DNA of 64,000 nucleotides. It comes from Nitratireductor alexandrii (GTDB taxonomy: Bacteria > Pseudomonadota > Alphaproteobacteria > Rhizobiales > Rhizobiaceae). The notes under the pieces are model-generated. The model worked only from the letters and a program-made list of their open reading frames with translations, was not told the DNA's origin and made no database searches. The stretch spans positions 9,910 through 73,909 of the forward strand of contig NZ_RBVY01000006.1 in the NCBI RefSeq assembly GCF_004000215.1. The letters run 5' to 3'. Below, in pieces: positions 17,720 to 26,503 of this stretch (position 1 is the first letter of the stretch; the number at the start of each line of letters is the position of its first letter). The position numbers were made by a program, and so were the translations under genes.

Positions 17720-18073
17720 TTACAAGTCTACATAGACCTCGTTTTCTTTGATCGTGACCGGATAGAGCGTGAGCTTTTTGTGCTCGTCACCACAGAGCGT
17801 CTTGCCGGTGGTTAGATCGAACTCCCAGCCATGCCAGGGGCATCGCAATATCTGTTCCTGCATGCCGAAAACAAAACTGTCGGGATCACTTGGCAGCATC
17901 GTGCCGCCGAACGTGCCGCGGCAGATGGGCGCGCGCTTGTGGGGGCAGACATTGCGTACCGCATAGACGGCTCCATCCGTCTGGATCAGACCGATTGAGC
18001 GCCCGGCAACTGAGTAAAGTTGACACGTTGAATCCTTTAGTTCGTCCAGCGCCGTCACGAAATGAAGTGCCAT
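17720..18073 (-). CDS. Rieske-type [2Fe-2S] ferredoxin
   Basis: A 117-residue stand-alone Rieske protein with C43-x-H45 (VCPHK) and C78-x2-H81 (CPWHGWEF). The insertion between the two ligand pairs is of moderate length, as in NirD/biphenyl-dioxygenase-type ferredoxins. It probably donates electrons to an oxygenase, and co-location with the adrenodoxin-type ferredoxin suggests that either two oxygenases exist or one carrier is redundant. It sits 18 bp downstream of the amidohydrolase gene and 39 bp upstream of the other ferredoxin, in one likely operon. Confidence 0.92.
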   Translation of the reverse strand: MALHFVTALDELKDSTCQLYSVAGRSIGLIQTDGAVYAVRNVCPHKRAPICRGTFGGTMLPSDPDSFVFGMQEQILRCPWHGWEFDLTTGKTLCGDEHKKLTLYPVTIKENEVYVDL

Positions 18074-18091
18074 AAGTATCTCCGAGGCTTT

Positions 18092-19195
18092 TCAGTCGAA
18101 CTTAAAAAGCTCTGAAGCATTTTCAAATAAAATCCTACGCCTAAGATCCGAAGAAATACCTGATAATGTATTATTGGGAAAATCATTGTCCCAATGTGGA
18201 TAGTCAGTACTAAAAATCAATGTTCGATCAGCATGGATCATTTCCAGAATGGCGTGCATATATTCTGGATTTTCAGGCTCTTCGATTGGCTGGGATGTGA
18301 ACCTGACATGATCAAGCACGATGGCGCTGGGATCCCGTTTGATCCAAGGCACCTCTTTTCGGAACTGGCGCCAGTTCTGGTCCATTCGCCAGAGCAGATG
18401 CGGGAGCCAACTGAACCCGAATTCAGCAGCCAGAAGCTTCATTCCCGGAAAGCGGGAAAACACGCCCTGGAAAACTAGGCTGGTGATGGCTGATATCCCG
18501 ATCTCCGGGAACATGGTGTGTCGCTCGATATAGGTGCTCGGAATGCCGCCGGCGAAGGCGACCGCCGTCGGGAAGCCGCCTTCCGTACCAGTCGGATGGA
18601 TCAGGATCGGCAAGCCAGCCTCTTCAGCCGCATCATAGATCGGATAATAGTAGCTGTTGCCCATCATGATGTTGAGGAGCGGCAAGAACACCGCCACAAC
18701 GCCGGGCAAGGATCCGATCCTACGAATTTCGGCCGCTGCGGCGAGAGGGTCATTCGCAGCCACCACCATTGCGAGCTTGAAGCGGGGATCCACAGCGACA
18801 AACTCGTTGAGGAAATATTCGTTGAACGCGGTTGCCAGCGTCACCGCTTCGTTGGGGGTGGGAAGTGAAGCAAGTTTCCCTGCCTGAATCGATGACAGCA
18901 CCGCGTAAGAAATATTGTGCTTGTCGAGGTGTTCCTCTTTCATAAAGAGAGGGTCCGAACCCGGCTCCATCCCCTCGGCGGGAATGGCGTCGATGCGGTT
19001 GGAGGAAGCGCGCGCAAGCGGTGGTCTCAGCCAATGATTGGGCAGCGTATAGCGACCGTCAAAATGCTCCCACCAGTCACGCGACAGATATTTCTTCAGC
19101 CCTTTGATATCACCATTGATCCACGGGTGAACATCGGCATCAATAATCTTGTCACGTACTCTTGCAGGCGCACTGGTCACGGTCTCCGACATCAA
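18092..19195 (-). CDS. Amidohydrolase family protein (ACMSD-like TIM barrel)
   Basis: A 367-residue metal-dependent hydrolase of amidohydrolase family 2. An IDADVHPWI opening supplies a metal-binding D/H pair, IHPTGTEG gives the middle histidine, and FSTDYPHWDND contains the late aspartate/histidine typical of 2-amino-3-carboxymuconate semialdehyde decarboxylase relatives. The family includes decarboxylases and C-C bond hydrolases acting on products of ring oxygenation, which suits this context. The last roughly 35 codons (18,092-18,200) are AT-rich compared with the rest of the gene, a pattern also seen at the end of the ligase gene. Two adjacent ATG codons are possible starts. Confidence 0.88.
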   Translation of the reverse strand: MMSETVTSAPARVRDKIIDADVHPWINGDIKGLKKYLSRDWWEHFDGRYTLPNHWLRPPLARASSNRIDAIPAEGMEPGSDPLFMKEEHLDKHNISYAVLSSIQAGKLASLPTPNEAVTLATAFNEYFLNEFVAVDPRFKLAMVVAANDPLAAAAEIRRIGSLPGVVAVFLPLLNIMMGNSYYYPIYDAAEEAGLPILIHPTGTEGGFPTAVAFAGGIPSTYIERHTMFPEIGISAITSLVFQGVFSRFPGMKLLAAEFGFSWLPHLLWRMDQNWRQFRKEVPWIKRDPSAIVLDHVRFTSQPIEEPENPEYMHAILEMIHADRTLIFSTDYPHWDNDFPNNTLSGISSDLRRRILFENASELFKFD

Positions 19196-19259
19196 GTTGT
19201 CTCCTTACCAAAGCAGCGTCGCTCAGTGCATCTGTATGATGCGACGTCTCGATGAACGA

Positions 19260-19646
19260 TCAGGACCCGGCTTCTTCTGCGAACATCTCGCGGGCGACCC
19301 GAAACGAATCCACTGCTGCGGGCACGCCGCAATAAATTGCGACCTGGAGGAACACCTCACGGATCTCGTCCTTTGTCACGCCGTTGCGCAGGGCGCCTTT
19401 CAAATGAGCCTTGAGCTCATTGGGCCGGTTCAACGCACTGATCATCGCTAGGTTGAGCAGGCTGCGCGTCTTGCGCGACAGGTCTTCACGCCCCCACACC
19501 GCGCCCCAGCAATATTCGGTTACCAGCTCCTGCATCGGCTTGTTGAAATCATCAACTGACGCCAGCGCCCTGTCGACATATTCAGAACCCAGGACTTCCC
19601 GACGAATTTCAGCTCCGCGTTCGTAAACCGGTTTACTCACTGCCAT
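19260..19646 (-). CDS. Carboxymuconolactone decarboxylase family protein
   Basis: A 128-residue all-alpha protein of the CMD/AhpD superfamily. The stretches SRKTRSLLNLAMISALNR, ELKAHLKGALRNGVTKDEI and QVAIYCGVPAAVDSFRVA match PcaC-type members rather than AhpD, because the CxxC redox pair is absent. PcaC-type enzymes decarboxylate gamma-carboxymuconolactone in aromatic catabolism, but many relatives of this kind have unknown function. It lies 64 bp upstream of the amidohydrolase on the same strand and is divergent from the LysR gene, so it probably opens this operon. Confidence 0.88.
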   Translation of the reverse strand: MAVSKPVYERGAEIRREVLGSEYVDRALASVDDFNKPMQELVTEYCWGAVWGREDLSRKTRSLLNLAMISALNRPNELKAHLKGALRNGVTKDEIREVFLQVAIYCGVPAAVDSFRVAREMFAEEAGS

Positions 19647-19669
19647 TTCCTTCTCTCTCCACGCATTGC

Positions 19670-19701
19670 GGGGAGGGATTGCGCAATCCGGGCGCCTCCC
19701 C
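19670..19701. promoter_or_regulatory. Nested palindromes between the CMD-like gene and LysR gene
   Basis: GGATTGCGCAATCC (19,676-19,689) is a perfect 14-bp palindrome. It is flanked by GGGGAGG (19,670-19,676) and CCTCCCC (19,695-19,701), which pair with each other. The site lies 24 bp upstream of the CMD-like start and about 90 bp upstream of the LysR start, a usual place for a LysR-type binding site. The ATTGCGCAAT core also has the T-N11-A-like symmetry such regulators use. Confidence 0.45.
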
Positions 19702-19792
19702 GGACCGCATGGAGACTGTTGTTTCTATGATTTATCTAGACGGAATGGCTCTTTGGCTCTAGCGCTATAATTCGAACTATTCTTCGAGAAAA

Positions 19793-20710
19793 TTGAACAA
19801 TCCGAGACCAGCGGTGTCACAGATCAATTTCAAGCTGCTCTACGTTTTCGTTGCCGTCGCCGAGACTCGCAGCTTCAGGCTTGCGGCTGAGCAATTGAAC
19901 CGATCACAATCGGTCGTCAGCATGCAGATCAAACAACTCGAGGCTCAGATTGGCGTCGCCCTGTTTCATCGAACGACGCGCCGGACCGATCTCACTCCCG
20001 AAGGCGCCAAGCTTTTGTCCTATGCACGGCGCGCACTTGCGGAATGGAACACCGGCCTGATCGAGATCAGGGACGCAGTCGATATGCAGCAGGGAACCTT
20101 ATCGTTTGCCTGTATTCCTACGATCGCGGCGACCATATTGCCCAAGATCCTGCACGAATTTCAGAAGAGCTATCCAGGCATCAATATCAGCCTGCGTGAA
20201 TTGGCCGCTGAGGATCTGCTGGGCAGCATTCGCCAGAAAGACGTCGATTTCGGTATCGGGGTCACGGTGCCGGGCCGCAGCGATTTCAGATTCGATCATC
20301 TTTTCGACGACCCGATTTACGCTGTCGCCACGCCTAATTTTCGGTTCCGCAAGCGCAATTCAGTCGATCTTAAAGAGCTAGGTAATTACCCGATCCTGCT
20401 GAACTCGAAGTCAACCGCACTACGGAACTTGCTGGAAAAGACTTTCGCCCCCGAGGGGCTGCAATTGGACATCAAGTTCGAGGTGGCTCACACTCATACA
20501 ATTGTAGCGCTTGCAGAAGCCGGTATGGGCGTGGGCATCCTGCCGAAAATCGCGTTGCCTCAAGCGACCAGAAAAACACTGACAGCGCTACCGATCGGAA
20601 CGCCCGCCTTGAGCCGATCCGTCTCGGTGGTGAGCCTAAAGGGCCAATCCCTGCCTCCGGCGGCACGCGCCATGATCGAAATTTTCCAAGCATGCGACCC
20701 AGATAAGTAA
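19793..20710 (+). CDS. LysR family transcriptional regulator
   Basis: A 305-residue LysR regulator: winged HTH at about residues 10-70 (AETRSFRLAAEQLNRSQSVVSMQIKQLE) followed by the periplasmic-binding-like effector domain starting LSFACIPTIAATILPKIL. The helix is quoted here only to its characteristic serine-rich turn RSQSVVSMQIKQLE. It is divergent from the CMD-like/amidohydrolase/ferredoxin operon and probably activates it in response to a pathway intermediate. The longest frame starts at a TTG at 19,793; a GTG seven codons later (19,814) is an alternative, and neither has a strong ribosome site. It is the last intact gene before the IS debris. Confidence 0.92.
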   Translation: MNNPRPAVSQINFKLLYVFVAVAETRSFRLAAEQLNRSQSVVSMQIKQLEAQIGVALFHRTTRRTDLTPEGAKLLSYARRALAEWNTGLIEIRDAVDMQQGTLSFACIPTIAATILPKILHEFQKSYPGINISLRELAAEDLLGSIRQKDVDFGIGVTVPGRSDFRFDHLFDDPIYAVATPNFRFRKRNSVDLKELGNYPILLNSKSTALRNLLEKTFAPEGLQLDIKFEVAHTHTIVALAEAGMGVGILPKIALPQATRKTLTALPIGTPALSRSVSVVSLKGQSLPPAARAMIEIFQACDPDK

Positions 20711-20773
20711 CGCCCCGAGTCGACCGAGTCTTCAATCTGTTGTCGCGGAGCTGCAAAAAGGTCGTCCCGCTTG

Positions 20774-20904
20774 GTGTAAGCTACTTCCCGGAAATCGGAC
20801 ACTGACATAAGCTACGATTTGTTGTCTGCTGGTCTTCGACGAGAAGGAGCTCAGAGATGTCGAAACGCAAGCAGCATTCGCCGGAATTCAAGGCGAAGGT
20901 CGCT
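20774..20904 (+). mobile_element. Left end and truncated orfA of an IS3-family element
   Basis: TGTAAGCTACTTCCCGGAAA near 20,774 resembles the terminal repeat of IS3-family elements. It is followed at 20,857 by an ATG with an upstream GAAGGAG, encoding MSKRKQHSPEFKAKVA, the typical opening of IS3-family OrfA. The frame is lost after about 16 codons, exactly where the end of a second, oppositely oriented element begins. It cannot transpose. The assignment rests on recognition of the peptide and end sequence only. Confidence 0.65.
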
Positions 20905-21147
20905 GACCTGCCACTGAACTGTCATCCAGTGGCGATTAGAGCCTCGGCTGTTTGTGTTACGCCGTGGGGCGCGGGTCGAGCAGCCGGCGGAGACGCGTAG
21001 CCCTTGTCGAGCGAAGCGTCGTAGCCGGTTGCGGTGAGGATCTCGGCGAAGGCCGCCGGGGTCTCGTATCCGAGCGAGGAGTGCGGTCTCGCGGTTTTGA
21101 AGTCCCGCCTTCATTCGGCGATGGCGCTTCGGGCGTGATCGAGGCCG
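20902..21147 (-). pseudogene. 3' end of an IS3-family orfB (integrase) with an in-frame stop
   Basis: Read on the minus strand, this stretch encodes GLDHARSAIAE, a stop, RRDFKTARPHSSLGYETPAA and a short tail ending at 20,922. This is the C-terminal end of the DDE integrase of IS3-family elements, where the usual tryptophan codon of the AEWRRDF segment has become TGA. GACCTGCCACTGAA just beyond the stop looks like the element's terminal repeat. Everything upstream of codon GLDHA (above 21,147) is missing or unrecognisable, so the copy is both truncated and interrupted. Confidence 0.65.
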
Positions 21148-21521
21148 AAGCTTGAAACGGTGCTCACGCCGGTATGGGTGTGGATGATCTTCGCCGAAGT
21201 GCCCACCACCGCTTCGCTGATAGGCGGTTCGATATTGGTGATGACACTGATCGCCCATTCGGTCTGGGCACTCGGCCCAGGCAAGGAAATTCCCGCAAGA
21301 GCGGCCGGTTAGAAAGACCGTCATGGGCAAAATCGCCGATGACGGTGAACATCCTGAACGCCCTTTGCGCCGGAACCTGGCCCGCTTCGACCGCCTTCGG
21401 AAAACCCTTGGCGCTTCACGGCTGCCACCGGCGCCTTGCGTCACCTCCGATCCCGGGTCGAAACAACCGCTGGATACGTCCGTGGCAGCCGAGCGCCGAC
21501 CGGCCGATGAGCGCGAGCGTC
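21148..21521. other. 374-bp stretch at the island junction with no recognised gene
   Basis: This lies between the integrase fragment and the stop of the OYE-like gene. Open frames exist on both strands, and on the minus strand a peptide containing VVGTSAKIIHTHTG runs into the integrase fragment, but I cannot assign it to a family. Composition changes here from the patchy AT-richer island to uniformly GC-rich DNA. It is probably residue of several insertions or deletions. Confidence 0.45.
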
Positions 21522-22625
21522 TCAGTCGGCGTCGGAATAGGCCGCGCCGGGCCAAACCGCGTCGGCCGCGCGCTGATACTGGACCGGCCGCTCGACATCG
21601 GCACCGAGGACCCGCGCCGCTGCCCAGCCCCAATGCGGATTGTCGAGAAAGGCGCGGCCGAGCGCGACCATGTCGGCGTCGCCGGCCACGACGATCCGCT
21701 CCGCCTGCTTCGGCCTCGTCACCAGGCCGACGGCACGCACGGCAAGGCCTGTTTCATCACGCACCCGCTTCGCCAGCGCGACCTGATAGCCGGGCCCGAT
21801 CCGCGGCGCCGCGCTCGGCGTCACCCCGCCGCTGCTCACGCACACGAAATCGACGCCTTCCGCCTTCAGCCCGTGGGCGAAACGCACCGCCTCGTCGAGG
21901 TCGATACCGCCCTCAACCCAGTCCGAGCCGGTCATGCGCACCCCGAGCGGTCGGTCCCGCGGCCATGCCTTTCTGACCGCACGGACCACCTCGAGCGGGA
22001 AACGCATGCGGTTGTCGATGCTGCCGCCGTAGTCGTCGGTTCGCCGGTTGGCGCGCCCGGACAGAAACTGATGCAGCAGATAGCCGTGCGCGGCATGCAG
22101 CTCCAGAAGGTCGAAACCGAGCCGAGCCGCGCGCCCGGCGCTTGCCGCATGCGCTGCCTTCACGCGCTCCAGGTCGGCCCGCTCCATGGTGCGCGGCACG
22201 TGCCAGCCCTCTCCGAAGGCCTCCGCCGAGGGCGCGATCGTCGTCCACGGCTTTTCGTCCGCCCCGAGCGCCCGGCCTCCCTCCCACGGCCGTTGCGCGG
22301 AGGCCTTGCGCCCCGCGTGGCTGAGCTGGATGCCGAGCCGCGCCGCCCCATGGTCGCGGCAATGCGACACGATGCGCGCCAGAGCGTCCTCGCTGGCCTC
22401 GTCGTAAAGCCCCAGATCGCCGTGGGTGATGCGTCCTTCAGGCTCGACAGCGGTCGCTTCGACGACCAACAAGCCGGCGCCGGAGGCGCTCAGCGTGCCC
22501 AGATGCGCCAGGTGCCAGTCGGTCGCCGCGCCGTCGACGGCGCTGTATTGGCACATCGGCGATACCGCGATCCGGTTGGCAAGGGTCAGACCTCGCAGGG
22601 TGATCGGCGAAAACAACGCGCTCAA
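21522..22625 (-). CDS. NADH:flavin oxidoreductase, old yellow enzyme family (YqjM/NamA-like)
   Basis: A 367-residue FMN TIM-barrel ene-reductase. SPMCQYSA puts a cysteine at residue 25, the redox-tuning position of thermophilic-like OYEs such as YqjM; HAAHGYLLHQFLS and RMTGSDWVEGG match FMN- and substrate-binding loops. It reduces activated C=C bonds with NAD(P)H. It is the last gene of the nine-gene LIV/hydrolase operon, 42 bp downstream of the M20 peptidase. Its presence suggests that the imported compound is or becomes an unsaturated carbonyl, though OYEs often have broad roles. Confidence 0.93.
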   Translation of the reverse strand: MSALFSPITLRGLTLANRIAVSPMCQYSAVDGAATDWHLAHLGTLSASGAGLLVVEATAVEPEGRITHGDLGLYDEASEDALARIVSHCRDHGAARLGIQLSHAGRKASAQRPWEGGRALGADEKPWTTIAPSAEAFGEGWHVPRTMERADLERVKAAHAASAGRAARLGFDLLELHAAHGYLLHQFLSGRANRRTDDYGGSIDNRMRFPLEVVRAVRKAWPRDRPLGVRMTGSDWVEGGIDLDEAVRFAHGLKAEGVDFVCVSSGGVTPSAAPRIGPGYQVALAKRVRDETGLAVRAVGLVTRPKQAERIVVAGDADMVALGRAFLDNPHWGWAAARVLGADVERPVQYQRAADAVWPGAAYSDAD

Positions 22626-22667
22626 GTGCCGCTCCTCGATAAGAGATGAAGACTGGATGAAAGGGGT

Positions 22668-23849
22668 TTAGCCGGTCGCGAGGCTCTGGAAATGCCGCGA
22701 CGTCAGCATGGCGTACAGCAAGGCGGCGCGTGGGGCTATGGTGGACACGAGAATATGCTCGTCGACGGCATGGGCGCCAGCCCCGCCGCAGCCCAGGCCG
22801 TCCAGCACCGGCCGGCCGAGCGCGGCGGCGAAATTGCCGTCCGACACGCCGCCGCGCGCCGTCTCGCCGATCGGCAGGCCGAGATGGGCAGCGAGCGCGC
22901 GAGCGGCCGAATAAAGCCGTGCCACGGCCGGCGAGCGGACGAAGGGCGGCCGATTGAGTCCTCCGTTCACCTCCAGGCGGATATCGCGGTCGACCGCCCG
23001 CCGCGCCAACATCGCCGCGACGAGACGCTCGGCGGTCGCCATGTCGTCGACGCGCATGTCGACTTCGATGCCGGCCTTGTCCGGCACGACATTGGCGCGC
23101 GTGCCGCCATGCACGGTTCCGACATTGAACGTCGCCGCACTCTCGCTATCGTTCATCGCCTCGATGGCAAGAACCTGGCGCGCGATCTCGCGGATCGCGC
23201 TGCGCCCGTCGTCGCGGTTGCCGCCGGCATGCGCGGACACGCCGTGCGCGGCCAGGTCGAAACGCGCCCAGCCCTTGCGGGCGGTCACGACGGTTCCCGG
23301 CGCGCCGTACGAGGGTTCGGGGACCAGCACGAAGGCCGCGTCGCCCACCAGGCGCTCGATCGTGCCGCGCGAGACGGGGCTGCCGATCTCCTCGTCGCCG
23401 TTGAGAAAGACGCGCACCGGGCGCGGCGGCACGATCCCCTGCCGGGCGATGCGCCGCAACGTCTCCGTCGCCAGATAGGAGCCGGCCTTCATGTCGAAGA
23501 TTCCGGGCCCGAAAAGCCGGTCGCCCTCGCGCCGGACCGGCCGTTCGGCCAGCGTCCCGGCGCTCCAGACCGTATCGACGTGCCCCATCAACAAGGCCGC
23601 GTCGCCGTCGCAGCCTTCGGGCCGGTAGTCGATCACCATCTGGCCGCCGCAGCCGTCGCGCGCCGGCAGACGCCGGATTTCGACCGGCAGGCCATCGAAC
23701 GCGCTCTCGACCCGGTCGAGCATCCGGTCGATCAGGTCGGGCCGATCGGACGGCGTCTCCATCTCCACCCAGTCGACGATCCCCTCGGCCAGCTTTTCGC
23801 CGTCGAAGGCCTGTGCCCGCAGCAGCGCGGGCTCGAATTCTTCTGCCAT
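22668..23849 (-). CDS. M20 family metallopeptidase (carboxypeptidase G2-like)
   Basis: A 393-residue zinc-dependent amidase. MGHVDTVW (HxD), GPGIFDMKAGSY (bridging Asp) and GDEEIGS (catalytic and ligand glutamates) follow the glutamate carboxypeptidase pattern, with a dimerisation-domain histidine in HGVSAHAGG. It should cleave an N-acyl or peptide bond of an amino-acid conjugate. The ATG at 23,849 is preferred: a purine-rich GGAGACGGGG lies upstream and the 14 codons before it run toward livG. It has a paralogue at 31,670, and both seem to be under the same IclR regulator. Confidence 0.93.
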   Translation of the reverse strand: MAEEFEPALLRAQAFDGEKLAEGIVDWVEMETPSDRPDLIDRMLDRVESAFDGLPVEIRRLPARDGCGGQMVIDYRPEGCDGDAALLMGHVDTVWSAGTLAERPVRREGDRLFGPGIFDMKAGSYLATETLRRIARQGIVPPRPVRVFLNGDEEIGSPVSRGTIERLVGDAAFVLVPEPSYGAPGTVVTARKGWARFDLAAHGVSAHAGGNRDDGRSAIREIARQVLAIEAMNDSESAATFNVGTVHGGTRANVVPDKAGIEVDMRVDDMATAERLVAAMLARRAVDRDIRLEVNGGLNRPPFVRSPAVARLYSAARALAAHLGLPIGETARGGVSDGNFAAALGRPVLDGLGCGGAGAHAVDEHILVSTIAPRAALLYAMLTSRHFQSLATG

Positions 23850-23898
23850 GAACCCCGTCTCCGTCCGGCCTGCGCCGCGCTGAAGCGGCATGTCCGCC

Positions 23899-24636
23899 TC
23901 AGCCGGCTTTGTCCTCGAGCGGCTCTCCGAGATAGGCGGCGATCACCTTGGGATTGGCGACAACCTGCTGCGGCGTGCCCTCGGCGATCTTCTGGCCGGC
24001 ATCGATCACCACGATGCGATCGCATACGCTGGTGACCGCCTTCATGTCGTGTTCCACCAGCCATACCGTGGTGCCCAGATCGCGCACCTTGCGCAGGCAG
24101 CCGACCATTTCCTCGGTCTCGGCCGGATTGAGGCCGGCACACGGCTCGTCGGCCAGCAGCAGGGACGGCCTCGTGGCATAGGCACGCGCGACTTCCAGCT
24201 TGCGCAGCGAGCCCACGGTCAGCCCCTCCGCGGTGCGGTCCGCAAGCTCTTCCAGACCGGCGATGGCCAGCGCCTGATCGACCACGTCCTCGGCCGCGCG
24301 CGCGCCGGGGCGTCCGAACATCGCGCCCACCCGTACGTTCTCGCGCACCGACAGGGCCGGAAAGGGTTTCGATATCTGGAACGCCCGGGCGATACCTGCC
24401 TGGTTGCGCCGATAGGTCGGCAGCGGGGAAAGATCCTCGCCCTTGAAACGGATTTCGCCGCCGGTCAGCGCGTAGTAGCCGGTGATCAGGTTGAACAGCG
24501 TCGACTTGCCGGCGCCGTTCGGGCCGATCAGCCCGAAGATCGCGCCGGCGGGAATGTCGAAATCGACGTCGCGGATGGCGGTCAGCCCGCGAAAGGACTT
24601 CGTCACGCTGCGGCCGGACAAAAGAATATCGCTCAT
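23899..24636 (-). CDS. livG: LIV-type ABC transporter ATP-binding protein (LivG family)
   Basis: A 245-residue ATPase with Walker [10 protein letters not shown], signature [14 protein letters not shown] (a LivG variant of LSGGQ), Walker [14 protein letters not shown] and switch histidine in WLVEHDMK. Its ATG at 24,636 overlaps the livM stop as ATGA. It powers the second LIV importer together with the LivF at 29,831. The frame is open far upstream through livM, but that is an artefact of high GC. Confidence 0.94.
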   Translation of the reverse strand: MSDILLSGRSVTKSFRGLTAIRDVDFDIPAGAIFGLIGPNGAGKSTLFNLITGYYALTGGEIRFKGEDLSPLPTYRRNQAGIARAFQISKPFPALSVRENVRVGAMFGRPGARAAEDVVDQALAIAGLEELADRTAEGLTVGSLRKLEVARAYATRPSLLLADEPCAGLNPAETEEMVGCLRKVRDLGTTVWLVEHDMKAVTSVCDRIVVIDAGQKIAEGTPQQVVANPKVIAAYLGEPLEDKAG

Positions 24637-25613
24637 GAGCCGGTCTCCGTCGCCGCCGCCCCGCCGCCCGCGGCCGGGCGCCGCCACGAGCGCAGCGCCC
24701 CGATGATGCCGCCGGGCATGAGAAGGATGATCGCCACCACGATGGCTCCGGTGATCAACAGATGGATATCCAGGAACCGCGACAACAGCACCTGGGTGAT
24801 GAAGAGCATGATCGCGGTTCCGATGACCGGTCCGGCCAGCGTGCCGATGCCGCCGATCAGGCAGAAGACGATCATGTTCAGCGAAAAATCGAGCCGGAAC
24901 ACCGTATAGGTGGTGAAATAGCCGACGCTGTAACCATAGACCGCGCCGAGCGTTCCCACGAGCACGGCCGACAGCACGAAGGCCATGATCTTGTAGCGCT
25001 CCGTCGCCACGCCGAGCATCATCGCCGTGTCCTCGTCCTCGCGGATCGACAGCAGCGCATAACCGAAGCGGGACTTGCGCACCGCGACCGCGATCAGGAT
25101 GGAGGCGAGCAACAGCGCGCCGAACAGGTAGTAGAAAAAGTCCTCCGGCGCGGTGCCGGCCGGCAGCGGCGTTTGAAGAAAGACGCCGACCCCGCCCTGG
25201 AACCACGACAGATTGTTGACCAGCTCGCCGACGACCTGACTGACCCCGAGCATAGCGATGGCGAAATAGATGCCGCGCAGTCGCAGGATCGGATAGGCGA
25301 TGATGGCGGCGAACAGGCCGCAGATCAGGCCGGACAGCAGGATCGGCAGGACCATCGACAAAGGCCCGTCGCCGAACGGCCCCAGCCTGGTGACGATATG
25401 CGCGGCGCTGAACGCCCCCATGCCGATGAAGACGGTGTGACCGAAGCTCCAATAGCCGGCAAAGCCGCCCAGAAGGTTCCATGCGACCGCCAGGCCGGCG
25501 GAAAAGAAAAACAGCTGGATGACGCGCGTGTAGAAGGGACCGATCCACAGCGGCAGCAAAACGGCCGCGAGGACGACGGCTATGGCCGCGAGGAGGACGA
25601 GGGCGCGGTTCAT
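24633..25613 (-). CDS. livM: LIV-type ABC transporter permease (LivM family)
   Basis: A 326-residue permease with a hydrophobic N-terminus ([21 protein letters not shown]) and the LivM signature [19 protein letters not shown], a form with tryptophan in place of the more usual leucine-isoleucine. The coupling segment [12 protein letters not shown] is present. Its start overlaps the livH stop and its stop overlaps the livG start, so translation of the three is coupled. The substrate is presumably the compound handled by the amidase set in the same operon. Confidence 0.94.
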   Translation of the reverse strand: MNRALVLLAAIAVVLAAVLLPLWIGPFYTRVIQLFFFSAGLAVAWNLLGGFAGYWSFGHTVFIGMGAFSAAHIVTRLGPFGDGPLSMVLPILLSGLICGLFAAIIAYPILRLRGIYFAIAMLGVSQVVGELVNNLSWFQGGVGVFLQTPLPAGTAPEDFFYYLFGALLLASILIAVAVRKSRFGYALLSIREDEDTAMMLGVATERYKIMAFVLSAVLVGTLGAVYGYSVGYFTTYTVFRLDFSLNMIVFCLIGGIGTLAGPVIGTAIMLFITQVLLSRFLDIHLLITGAIVVAIILLMPGGIIGALRSWRRPAAGGGAAATETGS

Positions 25614-26488
25614 CGGCTTTCTCCGAACGCGTTGCCGAGCAGCCCGCTCGGCCGTACCAGCAGCATGAGCACCAGAACCAGGAACATCGCCGCCTGCGTC
25701 AGCGAGGGACCGACATATTGCGCGGTATAGGCGTTGATGAGGCCCAGAAGCAGGCCGCCCACCAGCGCCCCGGCGGGACTGCCGATACCGCCGAGCACGA
25801 CGACGATGAAGGCGTTGAGCGTCCAGGCGACCTCGCTCGCCGCCGTGAACGGCTGCACGATGCCGATGATGGCGCCGGCCGCCCCGGCCATCGCCGCGCC
25901 GAGCCCGAATGTCAGCCCGTGCAGATTCTTGACGTTCAGCCCGCACAGTTCCGCGGCCAGCGGCTGCTGGGCCGTGGCGCGGATCGCCCGGCCGAAATGC
26001 GTCCTGGCCAGGACCAGCGCCAGAACTGTCAGCAGCACAAGGCTCGCGCCCAGGGCCACGATGCGCACGACGTCGATGCGCAGCGGCCCGAGCGGAATGC
26101 TGAGGAAACTGTAGCTCGGCGTGATGGTGTGGACGTCCGGCCCGAACACGAGCTGGAGGCCGTTGCGCGCCATCATCGCCACCCCGAACGTCACCACCAG
26201 CGAGGCGACCAGCGAGGCGCGCGAGACCGCCCACTGGATGATCGTGCGCTGATACACATACCCGACCGCAAACAGGGCCAGCCCGATCGGCACGATCCCG
26301 ACCAGCGGATCGATGCCGAGCTCGGCAAACAGCACCAGCGCGCCATAGGCGCCGGCCACGACGAAGATGCCGTGCGTCAGGTTGACGATGCCGAGCACGC
26401 CGAAGACCAGCGAGAAACCGACGGCGGCGAGCGAATAGATGCCGCCCAGCACGAGGCCGTTCAGGGTCGTTTGCAGGAAGAGGGTCAT
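25610..26488 (-). CDS. livH: LIV-type ABC transporter permease (LivH family)
   Basis: A 292-residue permease with LVLGGIYSLAAVGFSLVFG at the N-terminus and GGIGSPAGALVGGLLLG near the C-terminus, both standard for LivH. It lies 15 bp downstream of the deacetylase-like gene and overlaps livM by four bases. It partners LivM as the membrane channel of the second LIV system. Confidence 0.94.
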   Translation of the reverse strand: MTLFLQTTLNGLVLGGIYSLAAVGFSLVFGVLGIVNLTHGIFVVAGAYGALVLFAELGIDPLVGIVPIGLALFAVGYVYQRTIIQWAVSRASLVASLVVTFGVAMMARNGLQLVFGPDVHTITPSYSFLSIPLGPLRIDVVRIVALGASLVLLTVLALVLARTHFGRAIRATAQQPLAAELCGLNVKNLHGLTFGLGAAMAGAAGAIIGIVQPFTAASEVAWTLNAFIVVVLGGIGSPAGALVGGLLLGLINAYTAQYVGPSLTQAAMFLVLVLMLLVRPSGLLGNAFGESR

Positions 26489-26503
26489 GAGGCCGACAAG
26501 CTC

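Noticed and set aside
21174-22649. 491-codon plus-strand open frame opposite the OYE gene
   Set aside because: It is rich in arginine, proline and alanine with no family motif, while the minus-strand OYE frame has clear cofactor motifs. It is a high-GC shadow.
23899-25548. A 549-residue permease-ATPase fusion
   Set aside because: The frame is open by chance through livM; the real livG starts at the ATG at 24,636 in an ATGA overlap with livM, which has its own intact frame.
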